Below, piece after piece: positions 1 to 7,595 of a DNA stretch of 64,000 bases. Position 1 is the stretch's first letter; every line of letters begins with the position of its first letter. The DNA comes from Variovorax paradoxus (GTDB lineage: Bacteria; Pseudomonadota; Gammaproteobacteria; Burkholderiales; Burkholderiaceae_C): positions 124,001-188,000 of the forward strand of contig NZ_JAUSRN010000008.1 in the NCBI RefSeq assembly GCF_030811855.1. Reading direction: 5' to 3'. A program made the position numbers and the translations under genes. The notes under the pieces were generated by a model. The model was not told the origin of the DNA. It worked only from the letters and a program-made list of their open reading frames with translations, and searched no databases.

Positions 1-453
1 GAACGCGCGTGGCTCACCACGCCGTACTTCGTGCCCGGCGAGCCCGCCCTTATGGCGCTTACCAGCGCTGCGCTGCGCGGCGTGGACGTGCGCCTCCTGG
101 TACCGCGCCGCAGCGATTCGGCCATTGTGAGCGCCGCCGCGCGATCCTATTTCGACGAGCTGATTGCGGCCGGAGTGAAAGTGTGGGAGTACAAGGCCCG
201 CATGCTGCACTCCAAGACCTTGGTGGTCGACGACCATTGCGCGATGATCGGTACCGCGAATTTCGACAACCGCAGCTTCCGGCTCAATTTCGAGGTGAGC
301 GCGGTGGTTTACGGCCCCGAGTTGGCGCGCCCGCTGGCCGCGCAGTTCGAAACCGACCTCCACAGCTCCGGCGCGGTGCGCGCCCACCGGCCGCAGAGTT
401 TCTGGCGCCGCCTTGGCGACGCGATTGCACGATTGCTTTCTCCCTTGCTCTGA
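1..453 (+). CDS. Cardiolipin synthase-like phospholipase D family protein (C-terminal part)
   Basis: The reading frame is open from the first base, so the gene starts outside the window; about 150 residues remain. It opens with WLTTPYFVPGEPAL, a stretch typical of bacterial cardiolipin synthases, followed by the second catalytic HKD motif (HSKTLVVDD) and then GTANFDNRSF. These enzymes join two phosphatidyl groups at the inner membrane to make cardiolipin. The first HKD motif and any membrane segments lie upstream and cannot be checked, so the subtype is open. The TGA stop directly abuts the ATG of sbcB, so the two genes are probably co-transcribed. Confidence 0.8.
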   Translation, partial: ERAWLTTPYFVPGEPALMALTSAALRGVDVRLLVPRRSDSAIVSAAARSYFDELIAAGVKVWEYKARMLHSKTLVVDDHCAMIGTANFDNRSFRLNFEVSAVVYGPELARPLAAQFETDLHSSGAVRAHRPQSFWRRLGDAIARLLSPLL

Positions 454-1893
454 ATGAACCACACCTTTCTCTGGCACGACTACGAAACCTTCGGCGCCGT
501 GCCGCGCCGCGACCGGCCCTCGCAGTTTGCCGCGATCCGCACCGACGCAGAGCTGAACGAAATCGGCGAGCCGCTGATGATCTATTGCAAGCCGGCGCCC
601 GACTACCTGCCCAGCCCCGAGGCCTGCCTGATCACCGGCATCACGCCCCAGCTGTGTCTCGAGCGAGGCATCCCCGAGCACGCCTTTGCCGCGCAAATCG
701 AGAAGGCCTTCTCGCAGCCGGGCACCATTGGCGTGGGCTACAACACCATTCGCTTCGACGACGAGGTGACGCGCTTCCTGTTCTGGCGCAATCTCATCGA
801 TCCGTATGCGCGTGAATGGCAGAACGACTGCGGCCGCTGGGACTTGCTCGACGTGGTGCGCCTCACCTATGCGCTGCGCCCAGACGGCATCGAGTGGCCG
901 AAAAAGGAGGACGGCAAGCCCAGCTTCAAGCTCGAAGACCTGGCGCGCGCCAACGGCCTGCTGCATGAGTCGGCGCACGATGCGCTCTCCGACGTGCGCG
1001 CCACCATCGCACTGGCCCGGCTGATTCGCGATCGGCAGCCCAAGCTGTTCGAGTTTGCCTTCGGCCTGCACAAGAAGGACCGCGTCGCCAGTGAGCTGGG
1101 CTTGCCGGCCATGCGTGAAACAGCCAAGCCCTTCCTGCACGTGTCGGGCATGTTCCCGGTCGAGCGCGGCTGCTTGAGCGTGATGTGGCCGCTCGCGAGC
1201 CACCCGACCAACAAGAACGAGTTGATCGCCTGGGATCTGGCCCACGACCCGAGCGAGCTGCGCGACATCGACATCGAGACCCTGCGCCTGCGCCTCTTCA
1301 CGCGCACCGCCGACCTTCCCGAAGGCGTGGTCCGACTGCCGGTGAAGGGCATTCACCTGAACAAGTCGCCGATGGTGGTGGGCAACCTTCGCACGCTCGC
1401 GCCGGCCATGGCCGAGCGCTGGAACGTCGATCTCGATGCGGCCATGCGTCACGCGGCCATCGCACGCGACCTGCCCGACATGAGCGCCATCTGGTCGCAG
1501 GTGTATGCCCGTCCCAAGGAGGCCACGCCCGACGTCGATGAAGACCTGTACGGCGGCTTTGTAGGCAATGGCGACCGGCGGCGGCTGAACCAGCTGCGAG
1601 GGCTGCCGCCCGAAGAGCTTGCCAAGGACCGCACTGGTTTCGACGACGGGCGGCTGGAGGAACTGCTCTTTCGCTACCGCGCACGCAACTGGCCCGAGTT
1701 GCTCAGCCCGGACGAAGCGGAGCGTTGGGAGGCGCTGCGCGCCGCGCGGCTCTTCAAGGGTGAGGGCGGGGCCCGCACCATCGAAATGCTGTTCAGCGAG
1801 GTCGATGCCTTGTCCGAAACCGCGGACGAGCGCGGCGAAGAGATTTTGGGTGCGCTCTACGAGTACGCCGAGGCCATTGCGCCTGAGGCCTGA
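454..1893 (+). CDS. sbcB: Exodeoxyribonuclease I
   Basis: 479 residues, full length for exonuclease I, which degrades single-stranded DNA 3' to 5' in recombination and mismatch repair. The DEDD nuclease motifs are visible: WHDYETFG near residue 8, a GYNTIRFDDE segment near residue 90, and HDALSDVRATIALARL near residue 175. The rest matches the SH3-like and helical domains of the family in length. The ATG follows the TGA of the preceding gene with no gap, which supports this start and suggests translational coupling. No promoter of its own is visible. Identity is secure from motifs and length. Confidence 0.95.
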   Translation: MNHTFLWHDYETFGAVPRRDRPSQFAAIRTDAELNEIGEPLMIYCKPAPDYLPSPEACLITGITPQLCLERGIPEHAFAAQIEKAFSQPGTIGVGYNTIRFDDEVTRFLFWRNLIDPYAREWQNDCGRWDLLDVVRLTYALRPDGIEWPKKEDGKPSFKLEDLARANGLLHESAHDALSDVRATIALARLIRDRQPKLFEFAFGLHKKDRVASELGLPAMRETAKPFLHVSGMFPVERGCLSVMWPLASHPTNKNELIAWDLAHDPSELRDIDIETLRLRLFTRTADLPEGVVRLPVKGIHLNKSPMVVGNLRTLAPAMAERWNVDLDAAMRHAAIARDLPDMSAIWSQVYARPKEATPDVDEDLYGGFVGNGDRRRLNQLRGLPPEELAKDRTGFDDGRLEELLFRYRARNWPELLSPDEAERWEALRAARLFKGEGGARTIEMLFSEVDALSETADERGEEILGALYEYAEAIAPEA

Positions 1894-1916
1894 TTTGCGT
1901 CGAACGTCACGCCCAG

Positions 1917-3197
1917 CTAGGGCTTTTGGATCATCCAACTCGTGGCCTGCGCACGATCCGGCAGATGCAGCGCGGCCGTGGCAGCGGGCGTTTCCGCGAG
2001 CAGCCGGCCCTTGCGGAACACCTTGAGCCGCGTGGCGCGCAGGCGGATCGCCTCCACCGGGTCGCGCGCCTGTAGCAGCACGAAGCTCGCGTCGCAGCCC
2101 GCCTCCAGGCCATAGCCTTCAAGGTGCATCACGCGCGCGGCATTCGTTGTCACGGCCTCGAAGCACTGGCGGATGCCGGCCTGGCTCGTCATCTGCGCCA
2201 CGTGCAGGCCCATGTGCGCCACTTCGAGCATGTCACCCGAGCCCATACCGTACCAAGGATCCATCACGCAGTCGTGGCCGAAGGCGACGTTCACGCCGGC
2301 GGCCATCAGCTCCGGCACGCGCGTCATGCCGCGGCGCTTGGGGTAGGTGTCGTGGCGGCCCTGCAGCGTGATGTTGATGAGCGGGTTCGACACCACGCCG
2401 ACGCCGCTCTCGGCAATCAGGGGCAGCAGCTTGCTCACGTAGTAGTTGTCCATCGAGTGCATCGACGTGCAGTGCGAGCCCGCCACGCGGCCCTGCATGC
2501 CCAAGCGCTGAGCCTCGAAGGCCAGCGTTTCGATATGGCGTGAGAGCGGATCGTCCGACTCGTCGCAGTGCATGTCGACCAGCTTGCTGCGCTCGGCCGC
2601 AAGCTCCATCAGCAGCTTCACGCTGGCTGCGCCGTCGGCCATGGTTCGCTCGAAATGCGGAATGCCCCCGACCACGTCCACGCCCTTGTCGAGCGCGCGT
2701 TTCAGGTTGTCGACGCCGCCGGGGGAGCGCAGCACGCCGTCCTGCGGAAAGGCGACCAGCTGCAGGTCGAGGTAGGGCGCCACCTGCCGCTTGACTTCGA
2801 GCAGCGCATCGACCGCGAGCAGGCTCGGGTCGCTGGTGTCCACGTGAGAGCGAACGGCCAACAGCCCCTTGGCCACGGCCCAGTCGCAATACGCCAGCGC
2901 ACGCTCGATCAGCGCTTCTGCCGTGAGCAGCGGCTTCAGTTCGCCCCACAGCGCGATGCCTTCGAGCAGCGTGCCGCTTTCGTTGACCCGCGGCAGGCCG
3001 TAGCTCAGCGTGGCGTCCATGTGGAAGTGCGGATCGACGAAGTGAGGCGCGACGAGCAGGCCTTGCGCGTCGAGCGTTTCGTGGGCAGGGGCGACGAGGC
3101 CTTGGGTGACTTCGGCGATACGGCCTCCCTCGACGGCAATCGACATGCCGGTGCGGCCGTCGGGGAGGGTGGCGTTGGTGACGAGTAGATTCAGCAT
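1917..3197 (-). CDS. codA: Cytosine deaminase (CodA-type amidohydrolase)
   Basis: 426 residues. The protein follows E. coli cytosine deaminase along its length and carries the metal and catalytic signature: DPHFHMD (HxH), VDMHCDE with the catalytic Glu, GSHCTSMHS, and FGHDCVMDPW with the metal-bound Asp at about residue 309. It would hydrolyse cytosine to uracil and ammonia in the cytosol. One difference stands out: residue 310 is Cys where E. coli has Asp314 beside the substrate, so base preference may differ (for example isoguanine or a modified pyrimidine). The next leftward-reading genes upstream encode an importer, upp and the URC enzymes; the rightward cysC-sulfotransferase pair lies between. 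Confidence 0.85.
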   Translation of the reverse strand: MLNLLVTNATLPDGRTGMSIAVEGGRIAEVTQGLVAPAHETLDAQGLLVAPHFVDPHFHMDATLSYGLPRVNESGTLLEGIALWGELKPLLTAEALIERALAYCDWAVAKGLLAVRSHVDTSDPSLLAVDALLEVKRQVAPYLDLQLVAFPQDGVLRSPGGVDNLKRALDKGVDVVGGIPHFERTMADGAASVKLLMELAAERSKLVDMHCDESDDPLSRHIETLAFEAQRLGMQGRVAGSHCTSMHSMDNYYVSKLLPLIAESGVGVVSNPLINITLQGRHDTYPKRRGMTRVPELMAAGVNVAFGHDCVMDPWYGMGSGDMLEVAHMGLHVAQMTSQAGIRQCFEAVTTNAARVMHLEGYGLEAGCDASFVLLQARDPVEAIRLRATRLKVFRKGRLLAETPAATAALHLPDRAQATSWMIQKP

Positions 3198-3348
3198 TGG
3201 ATGACCTGCGTCGCGGTGTTTCCAGTGGGTCCGAGATAGAGCCTAATTTTCATATCAGAAAACTTTGCGCTGCGGAGACAAAGCGCAAGAAGGTGCTGCC
3301 TATCCTCTCATGCTCCGATATACCAAGCTTGTCCAAAGGCCGAAAGTC

Positions 3349-3930
3349 ATGAGGATTGATCGCGATCCGATATCGCCACAAATGCAGCGCAGTGGCGGCC
3401 CGTGCGTTATTTGGCTGACAGGACTTTCAGGCGCCGGGAAATCCACGATCGCCAAAAATCTGCGTCTGCGTGCAATGGCCGACGGTGTTCCGGTCGCCAT
3501 CCTTGACGGAGATGACGTTCGTCGCGGCCTGAGCCAAGGGCTGGGGTTTGGCCAGGCAGATCGCCGCGAGAACATCCGAAGAATTGCGGAAGTCGCCCGC
3601 TTGCTGAGTGACCAGGGGCTCGTGGTCATCGTGGCCGCCGTATCTCCGATGCGTGAACTCCGTGTCTTGGCGCAGAACATCATCGGCGCGGCTTTTCATG
3701 AAGTCTATGTAAGTGCCCCTCTCGCGACTTGCGAACGGCGTGATGTCAAAGGTCTGTACGCGCGTGCGCGCCGGGGCGAGGTGACCAAATTCACGGGCAT
3801 TTCAGACGCCTACGAGCCGCCCCTTCAGCCCGACTTGGTCATCGATACCTCGGACTGCGAAGTCGCTCATGCAACGAGCACTCTGATGTCAGCTTTCCGC
3901 GAGTGGCGTATGAGGGACAGAAGAAAATGA
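3349..3930 (+). CDS. cysC: Adenylyl-sulfate (APS) kinase
   Basis: 193 residues from the chosen ATG. Walker A is GLSGAGKST, followed by DGDDVRRGLS, RRENIRRIAEVA, a SPMRELR segment in place of the usual SPYRxxR, and KGLYARARRGE, all hallmarks of APS kinase, which phosphorylates APS to PAPS. The frame extends upstream to an ATG at 3310 and a TTG at 3265, but an AAAGG sits about 9 bases before 3349 and this start gives normal family length. The stop overlaps the ATG of the sulfotransferase gene (ATGA), so the pair is coupled: PAPS is made for the adjacent transferase. No ATP sulfurylase is nearby. G+C is lower than in neighbours, suggesting transfer. Confidence 0.9.
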   Translation: MRIDRDPISPQMQRSGGPCVIWLTGLSGAGKSTIAKNLRLRAMADGVPVAILDGDDVRRGLSQGLGFGQADRRENIRRIAEVARLLSDQGLVVIVAAVSPMRELRVLAQNIIGAAFHEVYVSAPLATCERRDVKGLYARARRGEVTKFTGISDAYEPPLQPDLVIDTSDCEVAHATSTLMSAFREWRMRDRRK

Positions 3931-5003
3931 AAAATCATCTGCTCATCGCAGGGACGGGCCGTGCTGGCACGACATTCCTGGTGCAATACCTTGCCGAATG
4001 CGGCCTGGATACTCATCTTGCCCGCAATCAGCATCCTGGCTACGACGAGGATGCCAACGCGGGGCTGGAAGACTTGCTTCTAGGCAATGCCGATGCCCCC
4101 TACGTCGTCAAGTCGCCCTGGTTGTACGAGTACGTGGAGCGCCTGCTGGCCGATCGAGAGATCGTGGTGGATGCGGTCATTATTCCAATGCGAAGCATCG
4201 TCGAAGCGGCAACCAGCCGTTCCATCAACGAGCTGCGCGCACGTTACGGCAACCCGACGATGCCCGACGATTGCAAGCAATGGGAGTCCTGGGGAACGAC
4301 GGCGGGCGGAATCGTCTATTCACTCAACCCCATCGATCAGGCGCGTCTTCTTGCGCTTGGCTTTCATGAACTTCTGCACGCGCTCGTGAAGCGAAGTATT
4401 CCGGTCGTGCTGCTTGATTTTCCGCGTTTGGTTGACGACCCAAACTATCTCTATGAGTCGTTGCATTCAGTCCTTGGGAGCAAGGTCGAGCGCGCATCGG
4501 CCCTGCGTGCGCATGAGCGCATTGCGGTGCCTTCGAGGGTTCGCATTGGCAAGGAACTGACTTCTGATGACGCTGTGAAATGCCTGCCGGAATCCGGCGC
4601 AAAGCCGCCGGGCATTGCATTCCCCAGCCATGCGGTGCTCGACAGAACCGCATTGAAGCGCCAGCTGGACAAGACGGTGATTCATGCCGAGCAACTGACC
4701 TTGGAAAAAGCGGCGTTGAAACGGGAGCTGGAAAAGGCTCGAATTCATGCCGAGCAATTGACCTCGGGCAAAACCGCACTGCAACGGGAGCGGGATGAAG
4801 CAACCACCCGTACTGCGCAACTGACGCTGGAGAAAACCGAACTGAATCAGAGGCTGAAGGAATCCGCAATCTGTATTGCGCAAATGGAGCGTCGCGTTGT
4901 CTCATTGCAGGCGTCGCACTCGTGGCGTGTGACCGCGCCGATGCGCGCGGTATCAGGCGTGATGAAGAATTTTTGGCGAGTAGCGTTTTCTTCTCGTCCA
5001 TGA
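3927..5003 (+). CDS. Sulfotransferase-family protein with repeated coiled-coil tail
   Basis: 358 residues from the ATG that overlaps the cysC stop; a GTG at 3903 is less likely. The N-terminus carries GTGRAGTTFLVQYL, which fits the 5'-phosphosulfate loop of PAPS-dependent sulfotransferases, and IIPMRSIVEAATSRS fits the 3'-phosphate site. The sulfotransferase-like domain covers roughly residues 1-220. Residues about 241-324 are four 21-residue charged repeats with three-heptad spacing, predicted coiled coil. The end carries SHSWRVTAPMR, resembling the S-x-S-W-R-x-T-x-P-x-R tail seen in surface-polysaccharide glycosyltransferases. The acceptor is unknown; a surface glycan is a reasonable guess. 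No signal peptide is seen. Two 60-base blocks counted by hand (4441-4500, 4681-4740) are 53% G+C. Confidence 0.75.
   Translation: MKNHLLIAGTGRAGTTFLVQYLAECGLDTHLARNQHPGYDEDANAGLEDLLLGNADAPYVVKSPWLYEYVERLLADREIVVDAVIIPMRSIVEAATSRSINELRARYGNPTMPDDCKQWESWGTTAGGIVYSLNPIDQARLLALGFHELLHALVKRSIPVVLLDFPRLVDDPNYLYESLHSVLGSKVERASALRAHERIAVPSRVRIGKELTSDDAVKCLPESGAKPPGIAFPSHAVLDRTALKRQLDKTVIHAEQLTLEKAALKRELEKARIHAEQLTSGKTALQRERDEATTRTAQLTLEKTELNQRLKESAICIAQMERRVVSLQASHSWRVTAPMRAVSGVMKNFWRVAFSSRP
4647..4898 (+). repeat. Four tandem 63-bp units inside the sulfotransferase gene
   Basis: Four consecutive in-frame 63-base units encode 21-residue repeats beginning TALKRQLDK, AALKRELEK, TALQRERDE and TELNQRLKE. 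The first two share HAEQLT at the same position, and the third has TAQLT. Similarity falls along the array, so it looks like an old tandem duplication. Multiples of seven residues fit extension of a coiled coil. Confidence 0.8.
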
Positions 5004-5027
5004 AAGGGGAGCCGACCGAGATTTGGC

Positions 5028-5477
5028 TTAGCGCGTGTGTTGCGCCCGATACCGGTATTGCCCCGGCGCAGGTCCGATCTCGATCATCACGCGGCGCAGC
5101 TTGTCGTCGTGGCTCGAATCGGCCTTGGCCGATACCACGATGCCCCGCGGTGTGGCGCGGCAGGTGAGGTCGCTGAGCGCAATTTCAGCGTGGTCGTTGT
5201 CGAGCTCGGCAATCGCCACAGTGTGCTCGGCATGCAGGTTGCCAGCGGCGTCGCGGCCCATCCATTGCACGTACAGGAAAGACTGCGCGTCCTGCTCAGC
5301 ATGGATCACGCGGTAGGTGCCCTTGTGGTCCTTGCCCCACGTGCCGCACAGCTGCACCCAGTCGACCGCGTCAGGCGTCTTGAAGCGCTCGTAGGGCTGG
5401 TCGATGCCCAGCGCGTGCACGGCCGCGCAACACAATGCCATGAGCAGGCCCGCGTACATCGTGGCCGGCTTGCGCAT
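5028..5477 (-). CDS. Small secreted protein of unknown function in the importer operon
   Basis: 149 residues. The N-terminus is a Sec-type signal peptide: basic MRKPAT, a hydrophobic stretch LLMALCCAAV, and a likely cleavage site after HALG. The mature part of about 125 residues contains the segments WVQLCGTWGKDHKGTYRV and LYVQWMGRD and ends with many charged residues. I do not recognise the family. Its ATG overlaps the TGA of the upstream permease gene (ATGA), so it belongs to the nucleobase importer operon and probably acts in the periplasm with that system. It is convergent with the sulfotransferase gene, 24 bases away. Confidence 0.7.
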   Translation of the reverse strand: MRKPATMYAGLLMALCCAAVHALGIDQPYERFKTPDAVDWVQLCGTWGKDHKGTYRVIHAEQDAQSFLYVQWMGRDAAGNLHAEHTVAIAELDNDHAEIALSDLTCRATPRGIVVSAKADSSHDDKLRRVMIEIGPAPGQYRYRAQHTR

Positions 5478-6400
5478 CAGCGTTCCCCCTTGCGATAAGG
5501 CTTCATCAGCGCCTGCGGATAGCTCGCCTTGCGCGCCACCAGCACCAGCGCGAGGATCGACAACAGGTAGGGCAGCATCAGGTAGATCTGGTAGGGGAGC
5601 ACCGCATCGCCCGATTGTTGCAGCCGCAGCTGCAGTGCGTCGAAAAACGCGAACAGCAGCGCGCCCAGCAGGGCCTTGCCCGGCCGCCATGAAGCGAACA
5701 CAACCAGGGCCACGCAGATCCAACCCCGGCCGTTCACCATGTTGAAGAAGAAGGCATTGAAGGCGGAAAGCGTGAGGAACGAGCCCGCCACGCCCATCAA
5801 CGCCGAGCCGGCCACGATGGCGCCGGTGCGCGTGGCCGCGACCGATACGCCCTGGCTCTCGGCCGCCTGCGGGTTCTCGCCCACCATGCGCAACGCGAGC
5901 CCGAGCGGCGTGCGGTACAGCACCCAGGCGATGGCCGGCACCAGTAGCAGCGCGAACAGGGTGAGCGATGTCTGTGCATTCAATATCGGCACCGGCAGCC
6001 ACTCCATCGGCGCGAAGGGTGCGATGGTCGGCGGCGTGTTCACCTTCGGAAAGCTCACGCGGTAGCCGAAGTAGCTGAGCGCAGTGGCCAAGAGCGTGAT
6101 GCCCAGCCCCGACACGTGCTGCGAAAGCGCGAGGCCCACGGTGAGAAAGGCGTGCAACAGTCCGAACACCATGCCCGTGAGCGCAGCCACGCCGACGCCG
6201 ACCCACAGCGGCGCACCGGCATACACCGCGAGCCATCCGGTGAAGGCGCCTGCGACCATGATCCCCTCGATGCCCAGGTTGAGCACGCCCGCGCGCTCGC
6301 ACAGCAGCACGCCGAGCGTGCCCAGGATGAGCGGCGTGGCGATGCGGAGCACCGCGACCCAGAAGGCCGGGTTGGCGAGGATGTCCAATAAATCCGTCAT
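5477..6400 (-). CDS. ABC importer permease, BPD_transp_2 type, nucleoside/base family (second permease)
   Basis: 307 residues with eight or more hydrophobic segments. The segment CERAGVLNLGIEGIM is diagnostic for the permeases of BMP-type nucleoside importers (the NupQ/YufQ group), and FNMVNGRGWICVALVVFASW is the second conserved block. It forms the transmembrane channel with the permease encoded upstream. The ATG at 6400 is followed downstream by an ATGA overlap with the small secreted protein. It is separated from the first permease by the inverted repeat element at 6411-6508. Substrate is inferred from neighbours only: a nucleobase or nucleoside. Confidence 0.88.
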   Translation of the reverse strand: MTDLLDILANPAFWVAVLRIATPLILGTLGVLLCERAGVLNLGIEGIMVAGAFTGWLAVYAGAPLWVGVGVAALTGMVFGLLHAFLTVGLALSQHVSGLGITLLATALSYFGYRVSFPKVNTPPTIAPFAPMEWLPVPILNAQTSLTLFALLLVPAIAWVLYRTPLGLALRMVGENPQAAESQGVSVAATRTGAIVAGSALMGVAGSFLTLSAFNAFFFNMVNGRGWICVALVVFASWRPGKALLGALLFAFFDALQLRLQQSGDAVLPYQIYLMLPYLLSILALVLVARKASYPQALMKPYRKGER

Positions 6401-6410
6401 GGCGAATTTC

Positions 6411-6508
6411 TCCCTCCCCTTCCGGGGGAGGGTTGGGGTGGGGGCAAGCGGCGCTCGTTATGAAAGCCGATGCGCCCATCCCAGCCTTCCCCCAGCGGGG
6501 GAAGGAGC
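6411..6508. repeat. Intergenic G+C-rich repeat, family A, copy 1
   Basis: Two perfect or near-perfect hairpins (CCCTCCCC paired with GGGGAGGG at 6413-6432, and CCTTCCCCC paired with GGGGGAAGG at 6485-6505) flank a spacer that includes GGTGGGGGCAAGCGGCGC. It fills the gap between the two permease genes. A second copy at 9203-9318 has the same parts in the opposite orientation. The form is that of a mobile or REP-like palindromic element with no coding capacity. Confidence 0.8.
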
Positions 6509-6530
6509 AAGACCGAAGAGGAGAGCGGAG

Positions 6531-7595
6531 TCATTTCATCCGCACCCGGTATTGCGTCAGCAAGGTCGCCACCAGCACCGCGATCAGCGAGGCCGCCACG
6601 ATCACGTCGGCAATGTAGGTCGGCACGCCCACGGCACGGCTCATGGTGTCCGCGCCGACCAGCACACCGGCCACGAACACGCCCGCGGCGATCACGCCCA
6701 GCGGATGCAGGCCCGCGAGCATCGCGATCACGATGCCGGTGTAGCCATAGCCTGGCGACATGTCGAGTGTGACGTAGCTCGTGCGGCCTGCCACTTCGAT
6801 GGCGCCAGCGAGCCCGGCCAGCGCGCCCGAGAGCAGCGCCACCAACACCACCGTGCGCGTGACCGGCACGCCGGCAAAGGCCGCGGCGCGCGCATTTGCG
6901 CCCATGGCGCGAATGTCGAAACCCAGCACCGTGTACTTGAAGATCGCCCACACCATCACCGCCAGCGACACGGCCCAGACGAGCCCGGTGTGTATGCGCG
7001 TCTGCGCGATGAGCTTGCCGAGTTCGAGGTCCGGCTGCAGCGACACGCTCTGCGGCCAGCCCATGGCGGTCGGGTCTTTCATCGGCCCGTCGAGCAGCGC
7101 GGAGACTCCGAGCAGCACGATGAAGTTGATCAACAGCGTGGTCACCACCTCGTCCACGCCGAGCTTGTTCTTCATGAGTGCCGGGCCCAGCAGCAGCAGG
7201 GCACCAGCGAGGGCCGCGGCCAGCATCATCAGCGGGAACAGCAGCCAGGGCGCGAGCTCGAAGCCGGTGCCGCCGTGCATGCCGCCCACGGCCACGGCGG
7301 CAAGGGCGCCGGCGAACAGCTGCCCCTCGGCGCCGATGTTGAAAAGGCGTGCCTTGAAGGCGACCGTCGCGGCCAGCCCGGTGAGGATCAGCGGTACCGC
7401 GCGCGTCAGCGTCTCGCTCCATGCGAACACCGAGCCGAAGCCGCCCTGCAACAGCAGCGCGTAGGTGCGTCCGACCGGTGCGCCGGCCCAGAGCACGAGC
7501 AGCGCGCTTACGAGCATGGTGAACGCCACAGCCCCAATCGGCGCCAGCATCAGCGCGGCGCGCGAGGTTTCGTGGCGCCGTTCGAGACGCATCAT
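6531..7595 (-). CDS. ABC importer permease, BPD_transp_2 type, nucleoside/base family (first permease)
   Basis: 354 residues with many hydrophobic segments; FKARLFNIGAEGQLF and the KLGVDEVVTTLLINF block mark it as the NupP/YufP-type partner permease of BMP-family importers. Two adjacent ATGs exist; the first (7595) overlaps the TGA of the ATPase gene and is chosen. It pairs with the permease at 5477-6400 and the ATPase at 7592-9193. Substrate specificity cannot be read from the sequence; the surrounding pyrimidine genes point to bases or nucleosides. Confidence 0.88.
   Translation of the reverse strand: MMRLERRHETSRAALMLAPIGAVAFTMLVSALLVLWAGAPVGRTYALLLQGGFGSVFAWSETLTRAVPLILTGLAATVAFKARLFNIGAEGQLFAGALAAVAVGGMHGGTGFELAPWLLFPLMMLAAALAGALLLLGPALMKNKLGVDEVVTTLLINFIVLLGVSALLDGPMKDPTAMGWPQSVSLQPDLELGKLIAQTRIHTGLVWAVSLAVMVWAIFKYTVLGFDIRAMGANARAAAFAGVPVTRTVVLVALLSGALAGLAGAIEVAGRTSYVTLDMSPGYGYTGIVIAMLAGLHPLGVIAAGVFVAGVLVGADTMSRAVGVPTYIADVIVAASLIAVLVATLLTQYRVRMK

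Noticed and set aside
3265..3348. TTG (3265) or ATG (3310) start for cysC
   Set aside because: Weaker ribosome-site spacing and extra residues not matching APS kinase N-termini; kept only as alternatives.
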